Assembly (NCBI RefSeq): GCF_008085915.1
Contig: NZ_VSJK01000010.1
Coordinates: 1-64,000 of the forward strand
DNA: 64,000 nucleotides
Direction of reading: 5' to 3'
DNA from: Oceaniovalibus sp. ACAM 378
GTDB lineage: Bacteria; Pseudomonadota; Alphaproteobacteria; Rhodobacterales; Rhodobacteraceae
This document shows positions 8,579 through 20,095 of the stretch, in pieces (within the stretch, counting starts at the first letter, position 1; every line of letters starts with the position of its first letter). The notes below the pieces were generated by a model. It was not told the origin of the DNA. It ran no database searches and worked only from the letters and a program-made list of their open reading frames with translations. Both the position numbers and the translations under genes were made by a program.

Positions 8579-10246
8579 TTAAAGGATGCCCGGCAGATTC
8601 AGGCCGTTCTCGCGGGCGCAATCCTTGGCAAGATCATAGCCCGCATCGGCATGGCGCATGACGCCGGTTGCGGGGTCGTTCCACAACACGCGGGCGATGC
8701 GGCGATCGGCATCCTCGGTCCCGTCACAGCAGATCACCATGCCGGAGTGTTGGGAAAAGCCCATGCCGACACCGCCACCGTGATGCAGGCTGACCCATGT
8801 TGCACCCGATGCCGTATTCAATAGCGCGTTCAGCAGCGGCCAGTCTGACACGGCGTCCGATCCATCCTTCATCGCTTCGGTTTCGCGGTTGGGTGAAGCC
8901 ACCGAGCCCGAGTCCAGATGGTCACGTCCGATCACGATGGGAGCCGACAGTTCGCCGGTGCGGACCATTTCGTTGAACGCCAGCCCCAGCTTGTGACGCA
9001 CGCCCAGACCGACCCAGCAGATCCGCGCGGGCAGACCCTGAAACGCGATACGCTCGCGCGCCATGTCAAGCCAGTTGTGCAGGTGGCTGTCCTCGGACAG
9101 GATTTCCTTCACCTTGGCGTCTGTCTTATAGATATCCTCGGGATCGCCGGACAGGGCCACCCAGCGGAACGGACCGATGCCGCGACAGAACAGCGGGCGA
9201 ATATAGGCCGGTACGAAACCGGGGAAGTCAAAGGCATTTTCCAGCCCTTCCTCCAGCGCCATCTGACGGATATTGTTGCCGTAATCGACGGTGGGGATGC
9301 CGCGACTGTGGAAATCGACCATCGCCTTGACCTGCACCTTCATGCTGGCACGAGCGGCCTTTTCCACCTCTTTGGGTGCGCTTTCACGTTTTTCGCGCCA
9401 CTGCGCCATGGTCCAGCCCTGAGGCAGATATCCGTTGATCGGATCATGGGCGCTGGTCTGGTCGGTGACGATATCAGGGCGCACGCCCCGTTTGACCAGT
9501 TCGGGAAACACGTCGGCGGCATTGCCCAGAAGAGCTACGGATTTCGCCTCGCCCGCCTGGGTCCAGCGGTCGATCATCGCAAGCGCCTCGTCCAGCGTTT
9601 CGGCCTTTTCATCGACATAGCGGGTGCGCAGGCGGAAATCGATGCTGTCGGGGTTGCACTCGACCGCCAGACAGCAGGCCCCGGCCATGACCGCTGCCAA
9701 TGGCTGCGCGCCTCCCATTCCGCCAAGGCCGCCGGTCAGGATCCACTTGCCTTTCAGGCTGCCCTCGTAATGCTGGCGACCGGCCTCGACAAAGGTCTCA
9801 TAGGTGCCCTGCACGATGCCCTGAGAGCCGATATAGATCCACGAACCGGCAGTCATCTGGCCATACATCGCCAGACCCTTTTTATCCAACTCGTTGAAAT
9901 GATCCCAGTTCGCCCAATGGGGCACGAGGTTGGAGTTCGCGATCAGCACGCGCGGCGCGTCTTTGTGCGTCTTGAAAACACCCACAGGTTTGCCCGATTG
10001 CACCAACAACGTTTCGTCGTCTTCAAGCTCTTTCAGGCTGGCGACGATCTGGTCAAAGTCTTTCCACGTCCGCGCCGCGCGACCGATGCCGCCATAGACC
10101 ACCAGTTCATGGGGGTTTTCGGCCACATCCGGGTGCAGGTTGTTCATCAGCATCCGCATCGGCGCTTCGGTCAGCCAGCTTTTCGCGGTAATCTCGGTTC
10201 CGGTTGCAGGATAGACATCGCGGGAGTTCTTGCGGGGATCGCTCAT
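8579..10246 (-). CDS. hutU: Urocanate hydratase (urocanase)
   Basis: HutU converts urocanate to 4-imidazolone-5-propanoate, the second step of histidine breakdown, using tightly bound NAD+ as an electrophile. The 555-residue length is normal for the family. Conserved urocanase segments are visible, including [13 protein letters not shown] near residue 174 and [18 protein letters not shown] near 268. The start ATG at 10246 overlaps the stop of hutG by 4 bases, so the two are translationally coupled. It is the last gene of the hutI-hutH-hutG-hutU operon, which runs leftward. Confidence 0.98.
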   Translation of the reverse strand: MSDPRKNSRDVYPATGTEITAKSWLTEAPMRMLMNNLHPDVAENPHELVVYGGIGRAARTWKDFDQIVASLKELEDDETLLVQSGKPVGVFKTHKDAPRVLIANSNLVPHWANWDHFNELDKKGLAMYGQMTAGSWIYIGSQGIVQGTYETFVEAGRQHYEGSLKGKWILTGGLGGMGGAQPLAAVMAGACCLAVECNPDSIDFRLRTRYVDEKAETLDEALAMIDRWTQAGEAKSVALLGNAADVFPELVKRGVRPDIVTDQTSAHDPINGYLPQGWTMAQWREKRESAPKEVEKAARASMKVQVKAMVDFHSRGIPTVDYGNNIRQMALEEGLENAFDFPGFVPAYIRPLFCRGIGPFRWVALSGDPEDIYKTDAKVKEILSEDSHLHNWLDMARERIAFQGLPARICWVGLGVRHKLGLAFNEMVRTGELSAPIVIGRDHLDSGSVASPNRETEAMKDGSDAVSDWPLLNALLNTASGATWVSLHHGGGVGMGFSQHSGMVICCDGTEDADRRIARVLWNDPATGVMRHADAGYDLAKDCARENGLNLPGIL

Positions 10247-11039
10247 GGTGTGCCTTTCAGGTTGGCCGCCAGCTCGGCCAGTGTGGTCAGGATTCTGGTC
10301 AGATGGGGGCGCAGCTTGCCCGCCTTCGTCTCGTCATAGGTCCACGGCGGGCTTTCGGCGGTCAGATAGGTCGATTGCGCCAGTTCCATCTGGATCGCGT
10401 GGATGCCGGTTTCCCGCTGGCCGTAATGCCGCGTCGTCCAGCCGCCCTTGAAACGTCCGTTGGTGATGCTGGAAAACGCCGCCGCATCGGCGCAGATCCG
10501 CTGTGTCGCGGCTTCGATACGGGGATCACAAGTTGCACCCGAATTGGTGCCGATGTTGAAATCAGGCAGCGTGCCCTCGAACAGGAACGGGATATTCCCG
10601 CGGATCGAATGGCAGTCATACAGGATCGCCACGCCATGCCGGTCGCGCACGCGCTGCAATTCGGCCTTTAGCGCGGTATGATAGGGGCTATGGAACGCCA
10701 CGCGCCGCGCTTCGATTTCCGACTCGGTGGTGGGAGTGTCCCAGATGTCATGACCGTCAAAATCGGTGAGCGGCACCAGCCCTGTGGTGTTCTGACCGGG
10801 ATAGAGGCTGTCACCCGACGGGTCGCGATTGGCGTCAATGACATAGCGGTGGAATGTGGCGCGCACGGTCGTGACACCGGGCAAAAGACCGCCATACAGC
10901 CGGTCGATATGCCAGTCGGTATCGTCCAGCCCGCGACCACGCGCATTCAACCGCGCCATGATTTCGTCGGGCACATGGGTGCCGGTGTGCGGCAGGCCCA
11001 GCACAACCGGACCATCGCCACGGATGACTTCGACCGGCA

Positions 11040-11043
<4 letters not shown>
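10243..11043 (-). CDS. hutG: N-formylglutamate deformylase
   Basis: HutG hydrolyses N-formylglutamate to glutamate and formate, the last step of the five-step route. The start is taken at the ATG pair 11043/11040, which overlaps the hutH stop as ATGATG/TGA. A longer frame exists but runs inside hutH. Family features include [11 protein letters not shown] near the N-terminus, [17 protein letters not shown] and the YDCHSIRG segment, whose acidic and histidine residues should bind the metal. The length is about 266 residues. Together with HutF encoded nearby, it shows that this organism uses the formylglutamate branch rather than the formamide-releasing HutG type. Confidence 0.95.
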
Positions 11044-12574
<1,531 letters not shown>

Positions 12575-12578
<4 letters not shown>

Positions 12579-13786
12579 TGCAACGCTCCGAAAATCCGCG
12601 TGTGAAGAGGGTTGAAACCGATACGATAGGCAAGCTCGGCGGGGTGTTTGACGTCCCAGACCGCCAGTTCGGCGCGCTGGCCTTTGGCGATTGTCCCGAC
12701 ATCGCTCAGGCCAAGCGCGCGGGCAGCGTTCATGGTGACGCCGCACAACGCCTCTTCCGGGGTCATGCGGAACAGGGTGCAGCCCATGTTCAACGTCAGC
12801 AGCAATGAATTTAGCGGCGACGAGCCGGGGTTGATGTCGGTCGCCAGCGCCATGGAAACGCCGTGCTTGCGAAACAGCGCAATCGGCGGCGCCTGAGTTT
12901 CGCGCAGGGTATAGAATGCACCCGGCAGGATGACGGCGACAGTTCCTGCATCGGCCATCGCCTTGACGCCATCCTCGTCCAGATATTCCAGATGATCGGC
13001 AGAAAGCGCGCCATAGCTAGCCGCAAGTTTCGCGCCCCCGAGATTGGACAGCTGCTCGGCATGGAGTTTGACCGGCAGGCCCAGCGCCTTGGCCACGTCG
13101 AACACCCGCGCGATCTGTACGGTCGAGAACGCGATGCCTTCGCAGAACCCGTCGACCGTATCGACCAATCCCTCGGCGTGGGCCGCGCGCAGGGCGGGGA
13201 TGCAGATCTCATCGATATAGGCGTCGTCGCGGCCCTTGAATTCGGCGGGCGTGGCATGGGCGCCCAGAAAGGATGTGACCACACGGATCGGCCGGTTCGC
13301 CATCGCCGCGCGCGCCACACGCAGCATCCGCAATTCAGTATCGATATCCAGACCATAGCCCGACTTGATCTCGATTGAGGTCACGCCCTCCGCGATCAAC
13401 ACGTCCACCCGGCGCAACGCATCCGCCAGCAACACATCTTCTGACGCGGCGCGGGTGGCGGTGACTGTGGACACGATGCCACCCCCCGCGCGCGCGACCT
13501 CTTCATAGGAGGCTCCGTTCAACCGCATCTCGAATTCGACGGCGCGGTCGCCGCCGTGGACGATATGGGTGTGGCAGTCGATCAAACCGGGCGTCACCAA
13601 CCGGCCACTCAGCGAGGTCGCCGCAATATCGCGATAGCTGTCGGGCAGTTCATCGCGCGGGCCAACCCAGGCGATCCGCCGATCTTCCAGCACGATCGCG
13701 GCATCTTCGATCATGCCGTAGGGTGCATCCGTTCCGAGAAGAGTCGCGGCGCGAAGATCCGTCAACACTTGCCTGCTATCGGCCAT
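12575..13786 (-). CDS. hutI: Imidazolonepropionase
   Basis: HutI hydrolyses 4-imidazolone-5-propanoate to N-formimino-L-glutamate. This amidohydrolase-fold enzyme has the metal-binding motif HTHIVHGG near residue 71, followed by the family's substrate-binding segment with [10 protein letters not shown]. The start is set at the ATG at 13786 (MADSRQ), giving 403 residues. A start 7 codons earlier is also open. It is the first gene of the leftward hut operon. It stands 55 bp from the divergent hutF start, so both promoters must lie in that short gap and the flanking coding ends. Confidence 0.97.
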
Positions 13787-13836
13787 GATCCGTCCCTCAC
13801 CTTGCAAGAATTTCCTTTCCTATTATCGAAGCGTGT

Positions 13837-13856
13837 TTTATATGTCTACACATAAA
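13837..13856. promoter_or_regulatory. Palindrome over the hutF start codon, putative HutC operator
   Basis: The sequence TTTATATGTCTACACATAAA is a 20-bp palindrome with one mismatched pair and a 2-base centre. It covers the hutF ATG at 13842 and lies between the divergent hutI and hutF genes. Its TATGTCTA core recurs in the transporter/hutC spacer at 7674. Binding here could block both hutF and the hutI-H-G-U operon. Confidence 0.55.
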
Positions 13857-15239
13857 CTCATTAAGCACGGGTTACAGTCTGTGATACACGCAAGTCATGC
13901 ATTGCTGCCCTCGGGTTGGGCGCAAAATGTCCGGGTGACCATTCAGGACGGGATTATTGCCGGTATCGAACCGGGCGTGCCGCCTGTCGCCGGTGATACG
14001 CGCGTTGATACCCTGCTGCCCGCGCTTGGAAATCTGCACAGCCACACCTTCCAGCGCGCCATGGCGGGCATGACCGAATTTCGCAAAGCCGGGCGTGACA
14101 GTTTCTGGACGTGGCGCGACCTGATGTATCGCTTTATGGACCGACTGACCCCTGCGCAGGTCGAAGCGATCGCCGCGCTGGTTTTTGTCGAGATGCAGGA
14201 AGCCGGATATGCCTCGGTCGGCGAATTCCACTATGTCCATCATCAAACCGGCGGTGCGCGATATGACGATCTGGCCGAGCTTTCCCACCGCATCTTTGCC
14301 GCGGCATCACATACCGGCATCGGGCTGACCCACCTGCCGGTCCTATATACCTATGGCGGAGCGGATCAGACCGCTCTGACGGAGGGTCAGTTGCGTTTCG
14401 GTAACGATGTGGATGCGTTTCTGTCATTGGTGGACTCTGCGCGCGCGGGTCTGAACGCCCTGCCCTCTGACGCAAAGATCGGCATTGCACCGCACTCTCT
14501 GCGGGCGACGGCACCCGGTGATCTGCAAACCGTTCTGCGCGGCCATTCCGGCGGCCCGATCCACATCCATATCGCCGAACAGCCGAAAGAGGTGGACGAT
14601 ATCAGGGGCTGGCTTGGCCAGCGGCCCGTCGAGTGGTTGTTAAGCCACGCAGACGTCGACCGGAACTGGTGCCTGATCCACGCGACCCATATGACCGATG
14701 ACGAAACGCGCGCTATGGCCGCGTCAGGTGCCGTTGCCGGATTGTGCCCGGTCACCGAGGCCAATCTGGGCGATGGCCCCTTCAACGGTCCGACCTATCT
14801 TGCTGCCGGTGGTGCCTTTGGCGTCGGCTCGGATTCAAACGTCAACATCTCGCTGACCGAGGAACTGCGCACGTTGGAATATTCGCAACGTCTGCGCGAT
14901 CTGGCGCGCAACGTGATGGTCGTGGGCGAGGGATCGGTGGGCCATACCCTTTATACTGGCGCGGCACAGGGCAGCGCGCAGGCGCTTGGCCGAAATGCGG
15001 GCGAGATCGCGGCAGGCCGTCTGGCCGATCTGGTCGCCATAGACAGCACCGATCCTACGCTCTGCGCCCTGTCGCGGGATCAAATCCTTGACGGGCTGAT
15101 ATTTGCCGCCAAGGACAGTGTCATAACCGATCTGTGGTCTGCCGGACGCCATTCCGTCAAAGCCGGACGCCATATCGCGCGCGACGGAATCGTGGCGAAT
15201 TATCGCAGGGCCATCGCCGATTTGCTCGCCTCAATCTAG
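13842..15239 (+). CDS. hutF: Formimidoylglutamate deiminase
   Basis: HutF deaminates N-formimino-L-glutamate to N-formyl-L-glutamate and ammonia, feeding HutG. The ATG at 13842 (MSTHKLIKHG) is preferred over the frame opening at 13785, giving 465 residues. Amidohydrolase motifs are present: NLHSHTFQRAM near residue 65, the HIAEQPKEVDDI segment with a metal histidine, and GSDSNVNIS near residue 330 with a catalytic Asp. The gene is divergent from hutI, and its last bases overlap those of the convergent hutD, the two stops sharing CTAG. Confidence 0.96.
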   Translation: MSTHKLIKHGLQSVIHASHALLPSGWAQNVRVTIQDGIIAGIEPGVPPVAGDTRVDTLLPALGNLHSHTFQRAMAGMTEFRKAGRDSFWTWRDLMYRFMDRLTPAQVEAIAALVFVEMQEAGYASVGEFHYVHHQTGGARYDDLAELSHRIFAAASHTGIGLTHLPVLYTYGGADQTALTEGQLRFGNDVDAFLSLVDSARAGLNALPSDAKIGIAPHSLRATAPGDLQTVLRGHSGGPIHIHIAEQPKEVDDIRGWLGQRPVEWLLSHADVDRNWCLIHATHMTDDETRAMAASGAVAGLCPVTEANLGDGPFNGPTYLAAGGAFGVGSDSNVNISLTEELRTLEYSQRLRDLARNVMVVGEGSVGHTLYTGAAQGSAQALGRNAGEIAAGRLADLVAIDSTDPTLCALSRDQILDGLIFAAKDSVITDLWSAGRHSVKAGRHIARDGIVANYRRAIADLLASI

Positions 15240-15787
15240 GCCCGGATGCGCAGGCCGACAGAAAGGACGATATCACCCGGGTCCAGCGTCAACCGGACCG
15301 GCGTGCCGGTGACAATTGCGGTGTCGCCTGCCTCCAGCCGATCTGCGCCACCCAGTTTCGCCTTGCCCGCAATACAGTGATGAACAAAGGTCTGGCCGCC
15401 TGCGTCAGCGCTGGTCTCGGCAGGTCCATGGACGACGCAGACATCCGCTTCGCAACGCACAGTGTCATACATCAGGTTGAAGTCGCGCAGCGGACCTTCG
15501 GTCAGTTCGGCATCAATCGCCGTGACACCGTCAAAGACAACAGGCTTGGCATAGTCGCCGCGCAAATCTCTGTCGGGTCCGTGCAGGATCAAACCGCCGC
15601 CCCGAATAACCGTCAGCACCCGCGTCAAGCCGGGAAAGCTGGAAAACGGGCCATCGACAGCCACATCCGCCATGCTGAGCCGCCACAGCAGGGATCCCTC
15701 GAGCATTTCAAAGGCGATGTCTCGGGTGATGCCCCTGCCATTCTTCCACCGCGTTTCCACAAGGCCGGAATGTCTGATGATGCGCAT
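15236..15787 (-). CDS. hutD: HutD family protein
   Basis: HutD is a bicupin-like protein that accompanies hut genes in many proteobacteria. It is thought to moderate pathway flux by binding formiminoglutamate or a related compound, but no enzymatic activity is established. The start is placed at the ATG at 15787 (MRIIRHS), giving 183 residues. The family hallmarks WKNGRGITRDIA and FSSFPGLTRVLTVI are near the N-terminus. The upstream 59 codons of the longer frame show no family similarity. It converges on hutF, so it is transcribed separately from hutF. Confidence 0.9.
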   Translation of the reverse strand: MRIIRHSGLVETRWKNGRGITRDIAFEMLEGSLLWRLSMADVAVDGPFSSFPGLTRVLTVIRGGGLILHGPDRDLRGDYAKPVVFDGVTAIDAELTEGPLRDFNLMYDTVRCEADVCVVHGPAETSADAGGQTFVHHCIAGKAKLGGADRLEAGDTAIVTGTPVRLTLDPGDIVLSVGLRIRA

Positions 15788-15996
15788 ATGAACCCTATCG
15801 AACCGCGCCGGAATTTCCCGAAGCTGATGCTCCTTGGTTATCCGGCCATGCACGATCTTTCCAGAGCGGCCCGAGTGGAGTGAAGCCTGCTCCGCAGCTT
15901 TCGCTAACCTGACCGAGGGTGAATGGTCTGGAGCCACCTTCCGCGCATCGTCGAGTGGAAGCATGGCAGGGATATGTTTCAGGCGCGTCTGTGTCG

Positions 15997-16515
15997 TCAG
16001 TGGATGCGTCGCACACCGTCCAGCAGTCGCTCTTGCAACTTGCCACCGTGGAGGACCGAGATATCGCCCGTGGCCTCCAGAACCACTGCGCGCACTTCTG
16101 AGAGGTCGAGCACATTCGCCTCGCGCAGCTTGGCTATCAGGTCATCCTCTTCCACCCGGGTCGCTTGCATTGCCGCATCAAGGATTTTTCCATCACGCAT
16201 CAACAGGACCGGGGAGTTCTGGATGACCGCCTCGAACCGGTCGGACGACCGTCGCAGCCGCGAGACTGCGTATTGAACCCCCAGCAGGCTTGCCATTCCC
16301 ATGGTTGACTGAAGGAAACCGGTCCACGACGTGGACTGGCTCGCTCCCGCCAAAAGCGAACCGATGGCGACCGTCACGACAAAATCGAAGGCTGTCATCT
16401 TTGAAAACGACCGCAGGCCAACGATCCGCACGACGATGACAATCCAGAAAACCGCGACTGACGACAAAGCCAGCGCCCTTATGATCGTATCCAGCGGTTC
16501 GGATGAAATGAACAT
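15997..16515 (-). CDS. DUF421 (YetF-like) membrane protein
   Basis: This 172-residue protein has about three N-terminal membrane segments at residues 10-90, including ALSSVAVFWIVIVVRIVG. The conserved KMTAFDFVVTVAIGSLLA stretch typical of DUF421 is present. A cytoplasmic tail follows with LMRDGKILDAAM and RVEEDDLIAKLREANV, where the family's small beta domain lies. The function is unknown. DUF421 proteins are often found with stress-induced envelope genes, which agrees with the neighbours at 16.7-20.2 kb. Confidence 0.9.
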   Translation of the reverse strand: MFISSEPLDTIIRALALSSVAVFWIVIVVRIVGLRSFSKMTAFDFVVTVAIGSLLAGASQSTSWTGFLQSTMGMASLLGVQYAVSRLRRSSDRFEAVIQNSPVLLMRDGKILDAAMQATRVEEDDLIAKLREANVLDLSEVRAVVLEATGDISVLHGGKLQERLLDGVRRIH

Positions 16516-16685
16516 CTCCGGGTGATCTCCCTAAGCTATGATCGGTTTCCATAGGGCGTTGGATCTGTCGGACCTTGGGAGGGCCCCCTTCAGATCTGCC
16601 CGATGCATAGGCCCGGCCCGTCTGTGGGCGAATAAAACGCGATACCGGCCCGATGGGCGCAAGGCACCGCGCAACGGATCGGCGA

Positions 16686-17636
16686 TCAGGCATCACCGCC
16701 GGTCTTCCCGAGGTGGTCCGCCTTCTTGGCTCCGCGTTGCCCCATCTTCTCATCGGGGCCGGTTGTTGTGTCGTGGGTGGTTTGCGCTTCGATCTCGGCG
16801 TTCAGCTCGGCCCCGAGCAGAACGATATAGGCCGACAGCCAAAGCCACATCAGCAGGACGATGACCCCGGCCATGCTTCCGAAGGTTTCGTTATAGCTGC
16901 CGAAGTTTCCCACATAGACGGACAAGGCCAGCGATCCGATCAACCAGAGCACGCAGGCCAGCAACGCCCCGGGGGTCAGCCATCGCCAATCTGCACCCTC
17001 GCGGGCCGGCCCCCAGCGATAGAGCGCCGCCAGACCGCCAAGGGTCAACACCCCAAGGATGACCCAGCGACCAAGTCCCAGCGTGGTCGCCAGCCAGCCC
17101 GGCAGATCAATGAAAGACAGCACAGCAGGCACCGCCAGCGCGCCGCCCAGACCCGCCACCAGCCCAACAATCAGCAGAAGCGTCAGCCCGAGTTTGATCA
17201 GGGTTACCTTGATGAACCCGCGATCTTCCACTTCGTCGTAGGCGATGTTCAGCCCCTCCATCAGGCTGCCCATGCCCTTGGACGCGGAATAAAGTGCCAG
17301 TCCGACCCCGAGGACAACGGCCAGCCCAAGCCCTGCATCCTGCGATCCGGTGACTGCCACAGCCTGGGTCAGAATGATGTCAGCGGCCTGTTCGGGGATC
17401 AGCGTGGCGAGAGACTGGATCTGCTGCGTCACCTCGGCAGGTTCCAATACAAGGCCAGCCAGCGCCATAAGTGCAGTAATCGCGGGAAACATGGCCAGCA
17501 GGCAATAAAACGCAACGCCCGCAGCGATCAGTCCGACGTGATCCTTGCCGATCTGGTCCTTGACGCGCAGCAGAATATCCTTCCAGCCAGATGCCGGGAT
17601 CTCGGTCGGGGTCTCAGCGGCGCGTCCACGTGACAT
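16686..17636 (-). CDS. YihY/BrkB-family inner-membrane protein
   Basis: This 316-residue polytopic protein has about six membrane helices. It carries the family signature around residues 35-60 (VGLIAAGVAFYCLLAMFPAI) and a segment YSASKGMGSLMEGLNIAYDE near 125. The family was once called ribonuclease BN, but that role belongs to another protein; its true function is unsettled and may be transport. The C-terminus is hydrophilic with GQRGAKKADHLGKT. It lies downstream of the stress operon in the same direction, separated by about 116 bp that include a tandem repeat. Confidence 0.9.
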   Translation of the reverse strand: MSRGRAAETPTEIPASGWKDILLRVKDQIGKDHVGLIAAGVAFYCLLAMFPAITALMALAGLVLEPAEVTQQIQSLATLIPEQAADIILTQAVAVTGSQDAGLGLAVVLGVGLALYSASKGMGSLMEGLNIAYDEVEDRGFIKVTLIKLGLTLLLIVGLVAGLGGALAVPAVLSFIDLPGWLATTLGLGRWVILGVLTLGGLAALYRWGPAREGADWRWLTPGALLACVLWLIGSLALSVYVGNFGSYNETFGSMAGVIVLLMWLWLSAYIVLLGAELNAEIEAQTTHDTTTGPDEKMGQRGAKKADHLGKTGGDA

Positions 17637-17667
17637 GTAAAGGGCTCCGTCTGATTGAGTGTACGAC

Positions 17668-17704
17668 TTACTCTATTGCATGCGGTTTACTCGATTGCAT
17701 GCGG
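17668..17704. repeat. Tandem 19-bp repeat upstream of the BrkB-family gene
   Basis: Two copies of TTACTCTATTGCATGCGG / TTACTCGATTGCATGCGG lie end to end with a 19-bp period (17668-17685 and 17687-17704), differing at one base. Each contains the palindrome GCATGC. They sit 32 bp upstream of the BrkB-family start codon, a natural place for a regulator site. Confidence 0.7.
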
Positions 17705-17752
17705 CCCACCTCGGGTTTCCGGGGCGGGCCGCACGACAGGGATCGGCATGGG

Positions 17753-19045
17753 TCAGGCGTTGGGTTTGCCCAGATCCTGCTTTTCGGCCTCGGTTTTCGC
17801 CGCATCGGCGATCCGCTGTCCCGCCTGCTTGGCCCGCTCTGCCACCGCCTCTGCAGCAGTATCGGCCGGCGCATCGCGGTCGGCGTCAGCCTTGGCCTTG
17901 GCGGCCTTGTCCTTCACCTCGTCGCGGGCTTCGCTCATCACCTGTTTCGCTTCGTCCATGGCAGCATGGGCAACTTCGGTGACCTTGGCGCGCTCTTCCG
18001 CAAAGATCCGCTCGGCTTCTTCGATCAGCTCGTCACTCTGTTCGCCGAAATACCGGTCTTCGGTGCGGGTGCGGGGCAGCGCCGCACCGATGGCGGCACC
18101 CACCGCGATGGCCAATGCCCCGGCGATCAGTGGCTGCTCTTCGAACAGATCCACCGCCCGCTCACGACCCTGACGCGTATAACGTGCGGCAGCGTCGCGT
18201 GCTTCCATTGCGCGGTGACGGGCGGCAATCACCCGTTCGCGCGCCTCTTCGCTCAGGGCTTCGGTGCCTTCCGACAGGCGTGCACGCAGGGCAGCGGCAC
18301 GATCCGCGGCATGTTCAGTCGCCTCGGCCACCCGGTCACGGGCACCGCGTACTCCTGACGCCACCGCATCACCGGCGTGATGCACACCGTCCTTGGCACG
18401 CGCGGCGGCGTCCGAAACCGCATGCACCGCACCCGACGCCTTGTCCGACACCGTATTGGCGACACCAGACGCCGTATCCGATACCGATCCGGCAACCGAG
18501 GAAACGCGGTTTCCGGCAGTGTCACCGGTTGCGCGTGCCTTGTCACCAAAGGTCCGGTGATCATGACGATCATGGGTATCGTCGTGATCGCGCGCCCAGG
18601 CCGGTGTGACGCCCGGCCCTGCAATGCCGCGCGCCCGACCGGGGCGGGAGTCGTATTGCCTTGGGTCCGTCTCTGTGTCGTCGTACGAGGTGTCGCCGTA
18701 CGAGCCATAAGGCCTGTAGTCATAGTCACGATAACCGGCATTGCTGGAAACGCGACGGTTCGCAACGTATCCACGGTCGTGAACCCGTTTGTCGCTGGGC
18801 CGGTTGCCAAAGATCATCCACGCCAAACCAACACCGGTCAGCGCAAGTGCCATGGGATTTTCCCTGACCGAGCGCGAGACGGAAGCGCCGATATCGCCAC
18901 CGTGTTCGCGAAACTGATCGCTGATCTGACGCACAACGCCGTCGATCGAAAACCGGTCCTGCAGGTCTTCCAGCGTAGAGCTCAGACCGGCGCGCTCGCG
19001 CTCGATCTCACGTTCGATTTCCTCGGGAGAGCGGTTGTCAGTCAT
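17753..19045 (-). CDS. DUF3618 protein with long amphipathic (LEA-like) region
   Basis: This 430-residue protein begins with a DUF3618 domain (EEIEREIERERAGLSSTLED, residues 7-26). A short hydrophobic segment, ALALTGVGLAWMIFG, follows near residue 67. From about residue 170 it is rich in Ala, Lys, Asp and Glu, with repeated 'SDTASGVANTVSDKASGAV'-type units. A second membrane-like segment, LIAGALAIAVGAAIGAAL, is near residue 320, and a charged tail follows. This recalls ElaB/YqjD-type and LEA proteins that tether or protect membranes during stress. Its start overlaps the stop of the holin-like gene by 8 bases. It is the last gene of the operon starting with the 22-residue peptide. Confidence 0.85.
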   Translation of the reverse strand: MTDNRSPEEIEREIERERAGLSSTLEDLQDRFSIDGVVRQISDQFREHGGDIGASVSRSVRENPMALALTGVGLAWMIFGNRPSDKRVHDRGYVANRRVSSNAGYRDYDYRPYGSYGDTSYDDTETDPRQYDSRPGRARGIAGPGVTPAWARDHDDTHDRHDHRTFGDKARATGDTAGNRVSSVAGSVSDTASGVANTVSDKASGAVHAVSDAAARAKDGVHHAGDAVASGVRGARDRVAEATEHAADRAAALRARLSEGTEALSEEARERVIAARHRAMEARDAAARYTRQGRERAVDLFEEQPLIAGALAIAVGAAIGAALPRTRTEDRYFGEQSDELIEEAERIFAEERAKVTEVAHAAMDEAKQVMSEARDEVKDKAAKAKADADRDAPADTAAEAVAERAKQAGQRIADAAKTEAEKQDLGKPNA

Positions 19046-19427
19046 TGTAAGCCTCCTTTACGGCATTGGCGTCACGCTTTACATTTTTGGCGGTGCGGGT
19101 CGGCGCAAGCGAGCTGAGTTTCAGATCGCTGGTGCCCTTTTTAAGCATTGCGTAACCGATGACGGCAAAGATCACGCCGACGATCAGCGCCGACCAGCCG
19201 CCGGGAATGCCGGCGTTGGTCAGGGCCACAACCAATGCGGCTGACAGGACGTTCAGCGCCGTCAGAAACACGACGATTGCGCCCACGATCAGCCCCAGTG
19301 CCACTGCGGCACTGTTGAGGTTCTCATTGATCTCCGCGCGGGCCAGATCGACCTCGCTGCGCACAAGACTGCTTACATGGGTCAAGGCATCGCTTAGAAG
19401 GCTGCCGGTGGATTTCTCAGTGGTCAT
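19038..19427 (-). CDS. Phage-holin-like DUF1469/Holin-X family membrane protein
   Basis: This 129-residue protein has an N-terminal amphipathic part (LLSDALTHVSSLVRSEVDLA) and two hydrophobic helices, near residues 35-60 and 70-93. That is the pattern of the putative actinobacterial Holin-X/YqjE family. Despite the family name there is no phage context: the gene is fused into a stress-type operon with a DUF3618 protein downstream and a similar membrane-anchored protein upstream. It probably acts at the inner membrane with them. The exact role is not known. Confidence 0.82.
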   Translation of the reverse strand: MTTEKSTGSLLSDALTHVSSLVRSEVDLARAEINENLNSAAVALGLIVGAIVVFLTALNVLSAALVVALTNAGIPGGWSALIVGVIFAVIGYAMLKKGTSDLKLSSLAPTRTAKNVKRDANAVKEAYND

Positions 19428-19429
19428 TT

Positions 19430-20095
19430 TCAGGCTCCCGTCTTGTTGCTGGGGCGGTTTGCGGTGCTGCCGGGGGTCATTCCCGTGTCACGCTGCGGGT
19501 CTGTCGCACGAAACGCGGCCGAGGACGGCGCGGCCGATGGTGTTGCCGTCACACCCGATGGTGCCGGACGTGCCGGGGAGGTCGCAGGCGATCCCGTGCT
19601 TCCTGCATAGCGAGAGGAGTCATCATCCTGCCGAGCCGAGGAATGGTCGGTCCGCGTGCTGGCCTTGGCGAAACGGGTTGCGGCAAAGCCCAGAAGGGCG
19701 GCGCCACCAAGGAACACCAGCGGATTGCGGCGGGCGAAGGAATTCAAATCGCCCATCATTTCGCCGAGATCCTTGTCACGCATGGCGTCGGATGCGTCTG
19801 CCAGTCCGTCGGCCAATTGGCTGAAGGTGCGTTCCTGTGGCGATCCACTGCGCAACTCGTCAGCGGCCGTCCGCAGGGCAGAGGCGACGCCCTGAACCTC
19901 GTCGGCTGCGCTGTCCTGCGCCTGATGCGCGGCGCGAGATGCTTCGCCGGACACCTTGCCGATCACGTCTTGCGCGCTCGACTTGAGGGTCTCGGCGACG
20001 TCTGTTGCGGCATCTTTGGTATCGGCGATCGCTTCATTCGCCGTCGATCCTGAAGAAGTTCTGGGAGAGGTCATGTCATCGGTCCTTTCGGTCAT
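19430..20095 (-). CDS. Membrane-anchored helical protein, function unknown
   Basis: This 221-residue protein has a helical, Ala- and Ser-rich N-terminal half (TKDAATDVAETLKSSAQDVI onward). One hydrophobic segment, NPLVFLGGAALLGFAATRFA, lies near residue 145, and a low-complexity Pro/Ser/Thr tail follows. The layout resembles ElaB/YqjD-like proteins that bind membranes with a C-terminal helix and may hold ribosomes at the membrane, but there is no firm family assignment. Its ATG overlaps the TGA of the 22-codon gene as ATGA, so translation is coupled. Two bases separate it from the holin-like gene. Confidence 0.8.
   Translation of the reverse strand: MTERTDDMTSPRTSSGSTANEAIADTKDAATDVAETLKSSAQDVIGKVSGEASRAAHQAQDSAADEVQGVASALRTAADELRSGSPQERTFSQLADGLADASDAMRDKDLGEMMGDLNSFARRNPLVFLGGAALLGFAATRFAKASTRTDHSSARQDDDSSRYAGSTGSPATSPARPAPSGVTATPSAAPSSAAFRATDPQRDTGMTPGSTANRPSNKTGA

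Noticed and set aside
8918-10339. 473-codon plus-strand open frame opposite hutU
   Set aside because: It mirrors a conserved urocanase and is rich in His, Arg and Gly as expected for a shadow frame.
19038-19427. Holin-like gene as evidence of a prophage
   Set aside because: No other phage gene, integrase or attachment site is nearby; the gene belongs to a stress-type operon.
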